Source: Acanthaster planci
Lineage: Eukaryota > Echinodermata > Asteroidea > Valvatida > Acanthasteridae
NCBI RefSeq assembly: GCF_001949145.1
Contig: NW_019091505.1
Location: 657,888-699,723, forward strand
Reading direction: 5' to 3'
DNA length: 41,836 nucleotides
Part shown: positions 33,056 to 41,836 of the stretch, one piece after another
Layout of the letters: every line of letters starts with the position of its first letter
Numbering within the stretch: position 1 is the first letter of the stretch
Position numbers and translations under genes: made by a program
Notes under the pieces: model-generated
What the model saw: only the letters and a program-made list of their open reading frames with translations
The model's database searches: none
What the model was told of the DNA's origin: nothing

Positions 33056-33427
33056 GAAATGGGTCAAATTAGTGAATGCTACAGAAGTCAATAAGATCAC
33101 CACCCCGCACATTGCACATTCACTGAAGTAAATTGCACAAGTTAAGCTGAAATTGCTTCCTCTGAAACAGGAAAACTCAACTCAGTCAACTCTGAAATTG
33201 CGTAATTAACAACTACAGAAGCACCAGTTACATCCAGTTAAGAGCTAGGAAGAAATTTGAAAGAGGTAAGGAATCCAAACAGTTATGTGATATTATTTAG
33301 AATTTTCATTTCCTTTGTACTACATGATTTACTTGCAAGGTGACTGTAGAAAAATTCCATAAGCCGTCTCCTGACGACGGACAGAGCATACTATTCGAAA
33401 CGTTGAGTATCCCCCAGAGGTGGCAGC

Positions 33428-33621
33428 CAGTCATTTTTACAAGTCCAAGTCAAGTCACAAGTCATTTGGTCCAGTCACAAGTCAAATCAGAAGTCATTTG
33501 GTCACAGGGGGCAAGTCAATTCACAAGTCATTTGGTCACAGAGCAAGTCAAGTCAAGTCTCAAATCATTTGGTTTCAACACAAATCAAGTCACAAGTCTC
33601 TTTTTCCAAGTCCAAGTCAAG
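33428..33621. repeat. CAAGTCA array 1
   Basis: Degenerate repetition of CAAGTCA, TCACAAGTCA and AAGTCCAAGTCAAG with interspersed TTTGGTC. It begins AGTCATTTTTACAAGTCCAA. Several units keep a TCACAAGTCATTTGGTC phrase of roughly 40-50 nt. Confidence 0.85.
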
Positions 33622-34069
33622 CTGCACATTATTTTGTCTAGCTGTAATAAGCAAAAAGACCAGTTGTCAACTTACACGTGCGTTATGAGTTTCGGACAGA
33701 TGAAAACCTTTTCTCCAATCATTTCGACAATGCCTTCGTGATTCCCTTTTTGCTTGTGTTGTAATTACTATTCTTGCAGTTTATCACATATCTGTCGTAT
33801 ATTGGTCCTCTATTTATTTAATTAATGTACTTTGCAGGGTGGAAATGGGCGTTGAGATGAAATGATGGCATATTGAGGGCGCTGTTTATCCTAGTCACGC
33901 GTCAACGCAACGCAACGTAGCAGCATGATACGCATGCTGCCCTGATCGATTGGTGAAGTGGAAACCGCGCAAGCCCAAGTCTGTTTTTTTTAATAAACGT
34001 AAGGCATAAACTGAATTGCTTAATCAAAAATATATGGCGCCGGTCGATTAGCGTCTGACTTGGGTTGGT

Positions 34070-34221
34070 AACAAGTCATTTTTTGCAAGTCCAAGTCAAG
34101 TCACAAGTCACAAGTCATTTTTGGAAGTCAAAGTCAAGTCACAAGTCAAAGGTGATATTCACAAGTCAATTCACATGTCACAAAAATACCGACTCGAGTC
34201 CAGGTCGCATGAGTCAAGTCA
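34070..34221. repeat. CAAGTCA array 2
   Basis: Starts AAGTCATTTTTTGCAAGTCC, almost identical to the head of array 1, and runs on in the same orientation for 150 nt. The two arrays are separated by 450 nt of ordinary sequence. Confidence 0.85.
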
Positions 34222-34744
34222 GCAACTCTGCCATATTCCATCCATCACAGTACTGCTGATGGAGTGAGCCATAGAACTTGGACCGAGGCAGTTGTAATAA
34301 TCAACATACCGTGTAATGGAGAAGTGGGTAGAATGAAAACCATGCTAGCTAAAGGCTTCAACTGCCACCCCCAAACTTAGGCTATATTGGAGAAAACAGT
34401 CAATTCGGAAAGACTTTCCAAATTTCTAAAGGTCAAGAAGGCTTCCCGTACACGTATCTGCCACGCAGTACAAAGGGCGCACTAAATTCTAATTAAGGTC
34501 AAGATAAAAAAGTTTCTTTCGCGAATATTTCTCTTATCGTTTGGAAATACGGAAATCGCTCACCGCCGGCTTGCACTCTAGCTAAAATGGACACCAAAAT
34601 TCAGATAAAACATGGAATCTCAAAGAAAGATAGAAAATTGCTAAGTGCAATAGTATAAGTAGAAGAAGTAACGTGGCGTACTTTCATTTTACGCTTCTTG
34701 TCTCTTAACGGAGTAACAGTTTGAGCTCAAATGTCACAAGGCGA

Positions 34745-34980
34745 GCGCGGATCTGGAAATGGGGGCTCGACACCCCCCCCATTGGCGCCAAAGAAAGGTT
34801 AAGAATGGGAGAAATAACAGAAAATAACTAAAATAATTGCAACAATTCCATTGCAAACAATGTATGCTAGGTATAATGTTTCATCATCGTTTCGGCGTGC
34901 CAGCAAAAATGAGAAATTAAGAAATATCTCTCGCCTGAACCCCCCAGGACAATTCCTGGATCCACCCAGCAATAAGTGAA
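34745..34980. repeat. two adjacent GGATC-CAGGAATT type repeats (copies B, C)
   Basis: GCGGATCTGGAAATGGGGG followed by a C8 run near 34748-34782, and a copy of the 2955-3060 repeat at 34877-34975 ending AATTCCTGGATCCACCC. They may be the two ends of one element in inverted orientation. Confidence 0.5.
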
Positions 34981-37900
34981 ACTTCATCAAATTCCTAATG
35001 TTATGATCTACAAAGTTTGTGTGAAATTTTATTTTCGCCCGATTTTTCGATTTTTTTCTTGATGTACGAAATGAACACTTTTAAAAATGTGTCGAAAAAT
35101 AAGAAAAAAATTTTTGGACTAACCTAAGGATGGGTATTGGAGCGGAGGTTATGATGCTTTACAAAAATTCATCAACTTCAAAGGATTTTGGAAATGTTTT
35201 AATGGGATATCTTGAGATTTTTTAAGTGCGCCACGTTGGGGAACACTCAACTGAAATCGATTCCAATTTCCGGACGCCGACAGTTTGTATTTCGAATGAA
35301 ATATCATGAGACAGAAATTGTTTGCAAAGGTTCAACACCATGAAGGTAATGGTACCAGTTTATATTTATAACCAATGAGTTTTCGGGTTTTTCTAGGAAA
35401 GAGGTTTGGCAACACTGTGTGAGGAAAGTCAAGTGAACGTCTTCGTGTGCTTCGTCAGGGGACTTTACTCTCTGAAGTGCGGATAATTGTATAATTCATG
35501 AAGGTGTCGTTGGCTCGTTTGTATTTGTCAAACTAAAGTGACGCGGACGTCCAACATGACCGCCAACGCCAGCATCCATCTTAAAAAAAAAAGGAGTCTT
35601 TCGGGCAATTCAGAAGGGTGTGTTACTCGTTGTCCAATTGTTTTTTTACGTCAAAGTATTTTAAAGTTTAATTCGCGTCATTGTGTACTGTACATGAAAA
35701 AGTTTCCAACCCCAGATGTGGCTTCCCTGACGATCCCAGTCATGTTGTGTCATATATAATTAGTTGTTGGCAGTATACCTAACCTAAGATTTTATTGATG
35801 GGTGCATCAAGGTAAATAGCCCAAAAGTATGCCCACCGGGCTCATTAATAAAAGTCAGACACTCAAGATATTCTGTATTAGAGGGTCCTGACAGCCATGG
35901 ATTTGAGGAATCGAAGAAATATAGCACTGGATCTCTGGCCTGGACTCGGGGCTTCCGACTCTTAGCAATTTGGATGCAATCGGGCCCGAAAGTGGCATTA
36001 GCCGTTTTGTAGTGGCCCACCAGGATGCTTTTTCAAAAACGCTACTTTTCACAGTTAGGGAAATATTCTTTGTTTTAGGGGTGGTCTGCTTTGGATGAGA
36101 ATTTTTCAGAAGGTCCAGGGGAAAATGAAAGACGACATGTTGGTCATCATTTTTGTGTGCGGCGAAATGAACACTTGTGAGAGTTGTATTTTTAAAAGAA
36201 TTTTGAAGTATAGGGGATTATCATTGGTATCTATGGGAATTCACTTGCTGGGGTGCACCCTTATAGAGTCGTCAGGAATATTCAAGTCAGCGAACCAGAA
36301 AATTTTATCCAGGGTTTTCGGTATCAATCTCACAGCGCGCGCGGCTAGTTGCCAGAGCGCGTGCCAATGAGCCGCGTAATACATCTTGTCAAAGTGTTAA
36401 CAGCGCCCCCACAACATCAGCTGTTCAAGAGCCAAACAAGGCTGTCAGAGCAGAGCATAGTACCTGGACAAGCGTGCAAACTCTGTCGAGACATGGGCAA
36501 ATGGCTAAAACTATGCAGAGAAAAAAAATCATAATAATTATAAATAAGGATGACCCAAAAAACGCAACCCAAAAGTCACATTTATCTTCTCCAAAAGTAA
36601 TTTTTTTTGTTTGTTTTTGCCCAAAGAAAGTAACGCAAAGGTATAGTGAAGTAATTCAATTGATAATTTCTGTGCAGCTGTTTCGCATGAAAAGTGCCCC
36701 CACGGTTTCGTTTGAGAGAGGAGATTGTTTGGCCCCGAGCAATGATATCGTTAGATTATTCGTCAGGATCACAACCTTTGGGTCAGGCGCCTTCTGTGCA
36801 ATGGCAAAATTGTTTAATTCAATGTTGAAAAATTGTCTCTAGAGACAGCAAGCAGTCCAGCTAAATAATTAGTATAGAGCTGTAAAACTTGGAATTGCTT
36901 TCCGTTCAGATTTTGATGTTTTCATATATTGAATTAGAAGACTCTCACTAGTCTCGAACTGAATTTATTTTTAAAATCACGATTTCATTTCCAAGAAAAG
37001 CTTTGATTTTAGTTAAATGTGATTGGGTTTCTTTCATATCTGCCCTTTACCCTTCCTACACCAATTTTGGATCAGTTTGAAGTTAAGTGAGAGTCAATAA
37101 AAACTGCTTTCAGGACAAAGTTCCCCTGTCATCCTTCTCACAATATGATGTGTAGATCAAGATGAGGTAACCCGATGCTCCAGGTGTGCCCTGCAATCTC
37201 ATTTGTCGTAATGCACGGCTGAGGCACTCGAGAAGTAAGCAATCCTGTCCAGTCTTCCTTTGTCCATCCTGTAAACTCCAGATATGACTTAAAATGTTCA
37301 CTACTTTGCTTATCTCTCTCCGAAGCTTAAGTCGGTAATTTTACTTTAGGTTTGGATTCTTTGATTTTCAAACCTGATGTTAATTCTGTAGCCCTGTCAG
37401 TTGCGGAAAGTCACAGAATAATTGCAATAAAATGAAACGTAGGGAAATGAGCTTTAATTTGATTTGTGTCCTGAGCACCTAAACACTTGCCTTTACATAT
37501 ATCCTGACTTCATTTTTTGTTTTGATTTGTTTTGCAACGGGGATATTTATTGCATTTTGCAACCTAAGGGTGCATTCCACATGTGAAAAAACGGAGGCCA
37601 ACCTCTTCATGAGACTTAACAGGCGGCGCTATTTCGCTCTATCCGATTTTGCACTGTTTTCTATGGGCGCGTACTTGGTGTAGTGAAACCCTAACCCGCG
37701 TCAAACGAAAACAATTGAGGGCGTTTTTGCTAGGAAGTTGTCGTGAATGGCACCCAGACTTCCTTCTGTACGCAACTTATACTTCATTTGTCAGTGAAAC
37801 TGGTTAGTACTCCACATGCGTGTTTTGTATGGGTGCTCGGCCGTAAAGCTGTACAGCGCGGGTAAATCCTGTTTTTGAAGGTAGGTCTATTACTGAAAAC

Positions 37901-38300
37901 GTGATGTACTAGCAATTTGTACGTAAGGACCCTGCCTCCATATAGATGTGTAGCCTAAACCTCCACAATTTGGGCACAATTGCAGAATACGCCGCCACCA
38001 CCTCTCCCACGTCGTAGCCGGCTACGATCGCTCACACACAAAACCGCTCACATATTTAATATGCCAGGCCGTCACCTACGTGACCTCATCGTCATACTTC
38101 ACTTTATTTCCACGTAAGGGTGGAGAGGAGTCCCCAGAAAGCAATGCCTGTGGAGTGGGGACTCCCACTTACATACCAATACATACAAATAGACATTACA
38201 TTGGCATACATATCCATACTAATATTTATAAGACAATATTTAGAAATAAAACAAGAGATAAATATGGCCTGTAATACTAATAAAAGTAATAGGCCACAAA
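34981..38300. other. intergenic DNA, no gene recognised
   Basis: Contains a third short copy of the 3690/32795 repeat at 36548-36605 (CCCAAAAAACGCAACCCAAA). Short open frames only; 37110-37301 minus (CLSRALRQMRLQGTPGASG) is the most protein-like but lacks support. Confidence 0.4.
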
Positions 38301-38349
38301 ATGCCCATTTTAAAACTGCCCGTGTTCGAATTATCTGTTTTTGAATGGG

Positions 38350-38600
38350 CGGCTGAACTCGAGCTTTTAGAGAAGTTCTCTGATCAGACTTGTTCCTGTG
38401 TTCATGGATTGGGAGGATTCTTTAGAAGGGAAATTAAGTTCGCCCATAAGATTTACTTCTGTGTTTGTGGCTTGGGAGAATTTTTTACAAGAGAAATTAA
38501 GTTCGCCGATATTTGTGGCTTGGGAGGATAAGGAAAAGGAAGAAAAGTTTGCTCATCAGACTTGCTCCTGTATTTGTTGCTCAGGAGAATATTGTTCATC
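38350..38600 (+). repeat. 63-bp tandem repeat encoding a 21-residue Cys-rich unit
   Basis: Plus-strand frame: QTCSCVHGLGGFFRREIKFA-H followed by KIYFCVCGLGEFFTREIKFA-D, then a truncated ICGLGG, stop. A later unit in another frame reads KFAHQTCSCICCSGEY. A partial unit (EKFSD) precedes. The period of 63 keeps the reading frame in the first units. No signal peptide or splice site ties it to a gene, so it may be a simple minisatellite or a decayed repeat protein. Confidence 0.6.
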
Positions 38601-38915
38601 ATGCACACACTGACCGATCTTAACATTTGAAATCATTACAAAACCTTATGAGTTATGATAAATCTATACGTAATAACTAAACATACATAGATACCAGGAC
38701 TATAATTGGATGTAACTGGCAAAGGGAAAGTTATTATTATTATTCATGTTTTGACCGTAACTTTCAATCTGACACCATTAGTTACAAAGGTATGAATGGT
38801 CACTTGATAACATTCATTTGGCAGTGTTGATCCTCTGCTGTTCTTACTTTGAAGCTTCACATTGTATACACAACACGGCTGTCAGTGATTTCCGTGAGAC
38901 ACTCTGGTATATTAT

Positions 38916-39003
38916 TTGTCTTCTGGCAGTAGAGTGTACACATAATGTACATGTACGCCTGGAATTTGAATCTGTGAAGCCTTAAAAACATGTACACAAC
39001 ATG
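38916..39003 (+). repeat. long direct repeat, left copy
   Basis: TTGTCTTCTGGCAGTAG, GTGTACACATAA, CCTGGAATTTGAATCT and GAAGCCTTA occur in the same order here and at 39546-39643, 630 nt apart. The pair flanks the inverted-repeat element at 39055-39532. Confidence 0.8.
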
Positions 39004-39054
39004 TCTTCAATCGTTCAGAGAAATATGGAAGGGCTGCGTAGCACCGTGATCAGA

Positions 39055-39532
39055 ATATTGACAAGAATATAATATAAAATCAGTGCGCGGGAATAGTGAT
39101 TGCCAAGCTTTTGGTAACTGAGTACCTTCTGCAGGGCAAGCAGATTCAGGCCACAGTAGTACTAGTAGTGAGTAGGAGCTATTGGCACCTTGAGGAGTTA
39201 AGTCGTGGGGAGTATGACCTTTGAACTAAGGTGTGTGAAGTAACAGCAGGGGAATCCTGGAAGCGTACTGCATATTTGAGTATGAGTGGAACGGACAAGG
39301 TGATTGGGTAAAATTGAATGGAGTTATTTGATTGGGTGTCTCACGTCATATGACTGATCATGCAAAAAAGCAGCAAACTCGTTCAAATTCTCTAAGAGTC
39401 AGTCAGTAATCCCACATCCGGACATGAATACAAACGTGGCGTGAATCTGCTTGCCCTGAAGAAGGTACTCAGAGAAAGCTTGGCAGTCACATATTCCAGA
39501 GCTCTGATATTATATTATATTCTTGTCAATGT
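39055..39532. mobile_element. non-autonomous element with about 100-bp terminal inverted repeats
   Basis: The left arm 39055-39154 (TTGACAAGAATATAATATAA ... CTGAGTACCTTCTGCAGGGC ... CAGGCCAC) matches the reverse complement of 39436-39532 over about 100 nt. The interior of about 280 nt has no transposase. ATGTCTTCAAT occurs at 39001, within the left direct repeat, and TGTCTTCAAT at 39530, just after the right arm. Confidence 0.75.
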
Positions 39533-39545
39533 CTTCAATTGTTAC

Positions 39546-39643
39546 TTGTCTTCTGGCAGTAGGGTGTACACATAACTTACGGTACACCTGGAATTTGAAT
39601 CTCTGAAGCCTTACAAACACAAATACATTATACACACAACATG
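39546..39643 (+). repeat. long direct repeat, right copy
   Basis: Counterpart of 38916-39003 in the same orientation, with small differences (for example a CTTACGG in place of TGTACATG). Confidence 0.8.
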
Positions 39644-39710
39644 AATTCTTCTGTTTGGACATAACGTGAGAACATGGAAAACAGACAATTCATCACATAA
39701 ACATGATAAA

Positions 39711-40161
39711 TGGAAATAGATTTTCAAGATGAATTTTTGTGTTGGGGAGATGTTAATTTACATAACAGGATTTGCCCTTACCCAACGTATATATTAATAA
39801 ACACTGTATGCTCAGTGCTTGTCCGAGAGCTTGCGAAAAAAGTCACAAGCTTACTTGGATGGGACTCGAACCCACTACTTCCTGCTTACTAGTGCAGCAA
39901 AAAAAAAAAAATCTTGAAAATAGTTCGCGGTACCCGCTGCTTCACCTGACTCGGACCGGCCAGCCGACCCCGGCAAGCTCGGTGGTTGAGTGGTTAAGAC
40001 GTCTACACTAGTAAGCAGGAGGTTTTGGGTTCGAGTCCCACCCGAGTAAGCTAGTGACTTTTTCGCAAGCTCTCGGACAAACATTCAGCATACAGTGTTT
40101 ATTAATATACATGTACATGTATATGTTGGGAAAGGGCAAAACCTGTTATGGAAATAGATTT
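39711..40161. mobile_element. foldback tRNA-like element with 13-bp flanking duplication
   Basis: Arms 39761-39897 and 40003-40150 are inverted copies of each other (CATAACAGG-TTGCCC..., TATTAATAAACACTGTATGC, GTCCGAGAGCTTGCGAAAAA, GTGGGACTCGAACCC-like). The loop of about 105 nt includes A13 and a G+C-rich segment shared with the 361-690 element. A tRNA-like unit (A box GGTTGAGTGGTTAAG, B box GGTTCGAGTCCC) reads on the plus strand at 39977-40050; its truncated mirror is on the minus strand at 39850-39897. TGGAAATAGATTT occurs at 39711-39723 and again at 40149-40161, like a target site duplication. Confidence 0.8.
39977..40050 (+). other. tRNA-like head within the foldback element
   Basis: GCTCGGTGGTTGAGTGGTTA leads to a possible anticodon loop with CTAGTAA and then GGTTCGAGTCCC and CCGAGTAAGC. 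CTCGG can pair with CCGAG as an acceptor stem. It looks better preserved than the copy at 512-585 but is embedded in a repeat, so I do not call a tRNA gene. Confidence 0.55.
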
Positions 40162-41700
40162 GTCGAGTTCACATCAATAGCTATTAAGGTCATACATTAA
40201 GGTCATGGTCAATCGATACATTCACTCTGGACTATTTCTTATTGATACTGTACACTGTTTTGGTTTCTGATAGGAGACTGGAACTTTGCATACAAAAGTC
40301 ATTCTGTTATTGACAAATGAAAATGTCTTACCACACCCGCAATTCCACAATCAATGTACACAAGCATGTTTTATACCTGTTCTTTTGGCCAATAGTTTCG
40401 TCGGATTGTACAACCTGGCCGCATCATGTACAAATGACATGAAGATGTCCTTCCCTTTGGTTTTGTAACGATACAAGAATTCACCTAAATACAACGAGTA
40501 ATGGTACATGTACCCACCAGTTTGTTTATTAAATGATTACCATGCATTGCAAAAACGACAATATTTCCAGGTTACGTCCTTTATAATTCTTTTCTTTTAA
40601 CTGTCGCTGCTCCCTATTCACATTGTATTAAACCTTACCTTGGTTTTGACAGTTTTTTCAAACCATCACCATTCATTCAGTGTGACATTGTTCTTAATTA
40701 AAAATTAAAACCATTTACTCATTGTTGCATCACTTTAAAACAGACACCTTGCCAACATCGTAGCTGGCTACAGAATACTTGGTTGGACTTGGAATTTTTA
40801 CACCCTCCCCATTCCTTCACCGTTGCCTTATCTTGCCTCTGTCTTCTATACTCATGTATAGGTTGGAACATGGCCTATGTGTTGCTGGAACAACGTCACG
40901 TTTATTGATTTTTATTTCGCACGGAGGAATAAGGCACATTGTCACTGAGAAGTGCTATAATTCAGTAGAGGACGGTTTTAAATCTTCCAAGTTCCATGTC
41001 TCATGTGGGACCAGGACACAGGATTTGTCTTGTTTGAGCCTTCAATGAATACAACTTGACAAACTTACAAGCTATTAAACAACTTGAAAACTATTGTGTA
41101 GATTGCTGTAGGCTGACCTTGAACATTTTGGCCCATAAATGGACAGTGGATCATTTTTTTGAAAATTTGGCCCCATATGTATAGACTTTGGTTCATCTTT
41201 CACCATTTAGTGCAGTTTTTCTGTGAGGCAATTAAATTTGGTGTATATAAAGGGTGCACTGCCCAATTCACAGGAAATTCTTCACCAGGCTGAGGTGCTC
41301 AAAAAGTACTCCTACAGTTTATATGTGGCCCAAGAAATTGTGGGATTGTGGAAGAATGGCCCAGAATGAACTCCCTAGATTCAAGGGCTCCCATCCCAGG
41401 GCAAAGCAGAGAAAAATGCCACTGAAAAATTGTCCCAAGAGCCTGAACAAGTGGAGGGATGTCATTTGAAAAATGACCGCTGACAGACTTGGGAACGTTC
41501 ACTTTTTGAGGGGTGAGTTTGCTTTTGGTGGATAATTAAAAATTTCATTGGTTAACCTACTAAAAATTGAAAATCAATTGAAAGCTGAATGATCCCAGAA
41601 CACTTTGTTTTTTTGTTTGAGAGGCCTTAGGGACTTCCGTTGCCTGCACCGAGGCTGCAAACGTTTTTTACATTATCTTTGATGAATTACATGTAGTTCA
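40162..41700. other. intergenic DNA, nothing recognised
   Basis: A+T-rich sequence with scattered ACATGTA motifs and short frames in both strands; no splice-bounded exon was found. Confidence 0.4.
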
Positions 41701-41717
41701 GTGCACCCTGTATGTAT

Positions 41718-41740
41718 TTCAAAATGGCGGCTTCCATGGG
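41718..41740 (+). promoter_or_regulatory. possible YY1-like start-site motif
   Basis: CAAAATGGCGGCTTCCATGG matches the AANATGGCGGC motif found just downstream of transcription starts in many animal genes. It lies about 90 nt before an in-window ATG with an acidic reading frame, consistent with a 5' UTR. Confidence 0.35.
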
Positions 41741-41813
41741 GGCTTGGCAGCTGAGATTTAAAAATGGTTTCTGCTGTTTACATTAATCTTAACTAATATT
41801 TGATCCGTTCAAT

Positions 41814-41836
41814 ATGGATGAAGACGATATTGAAAT
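41814..41836 (+). CDS. possible start of a gene running off the right edge (MDEDDIE...)
   Basis: ATG at 41814 in context TCAATATGG opens MDEDDIE and is cut by the window end. The alternative upstream ATG at 41723 gives only MAASMGAWQLRFKNGFCCLH and stops. An acidic start after a GGCGGC motif resembles a housekeeping gene start, but 23 nt are too few to identify it. Confidence 0.3.

Noticed and set aside
39710-40084. Open frames with GTRTQNLLLTS and GLEPTTSCLLV
   Set aside because: These peptides arise from translating tRNA-like B-box sequence in SINEs and are common artefacts.
1-41836. CRISPR arrays, bacterial operons, phage or viral genes
   Set aside because: No evenly spaced short direct repeats with unique spacers, no ribosome binding sites, no long intact ORFs; the window is intron-containing animal DNA.

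Overview
The window is eukaryotic nuclear DNA, about 60% A+T or more, from an animal, most likely a marine invertebrate. The reasons are split genes with GT-AG introns, a recognisable proteolipid/M6 family gene, many TACATGTA-type motifs, tRNA-like SINE copies, foldback and inverted-repeat elements and a decayed non-LTR retrotransposon. I see no operons, Shine-Dalgarno sites or CRISPR arrays. The phylum cannot be fixed from the sequence alone. Most open frames here are short and random; the real coding signal is a set of small exons.

Layout: (1) 1-5974, plus strand: the last two visible coding exons (89-165 and 5926-5974) of a gene entering from the left; its product ends in an acidic tail finishing DPFDDW. 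A tRNA-like element (about 361-690), a short palindromic element (2711-2854) and the first copy of a dispersed repeat (about 3690-4060) lie in its last intron. (2) 5975-12607: DNA between two convergent genes, probably including both 3' UTRs, with an 81-bp tandem repeat (6411-6805) whose units carry a perfect hairpin. (3) 12608-30276, minus strand: a complete seven-coding-exon M6/proteolipid protein (PLP/DM20/M6) gene, reconstructed from splice sites. It gives 273 residues with four membrane segments, an N-terminal cysteine cluster and the four cysteines of the second extracellular loop. Exon sizes and phases follow the vertebrate PLP/M6 plan, including a 66-nt phase 0-0 exon 6. Intron 3 holds a degraded LINE reverse transcriptase in the same orientation. 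Intron 1 (about 9.1 kb) holds a pyrimidine-rich minisatellite and a frameshifted, protein-like stretch of unknown origin. (4) 30340-41800: mostly intergenic repeat-rich DNA, with two CAAGTCA arrays, further dispersed repeats, a 63-bp repeat that encodes a 21-residue Cys-rich unit, a terminal-inverted-repeat element between long direct repeats, and a 450-bp foldback element with tRNA-like sequence and a 13-bp flanking duplication. (5) 41720-41836: a possible promoter/start of another plus-strand gene running off the right edge.

Nothing suggests the visible genes form one pathway. The firmest result is the complete M6 gene with its ancient exon layout. The most unusual structures are the foldback tRNA-like element, the hairpin-bearing 81-bp tandem repeat and the pseudogene-like stretch in intron 1. 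I did not find a convincing new multi-gene system.
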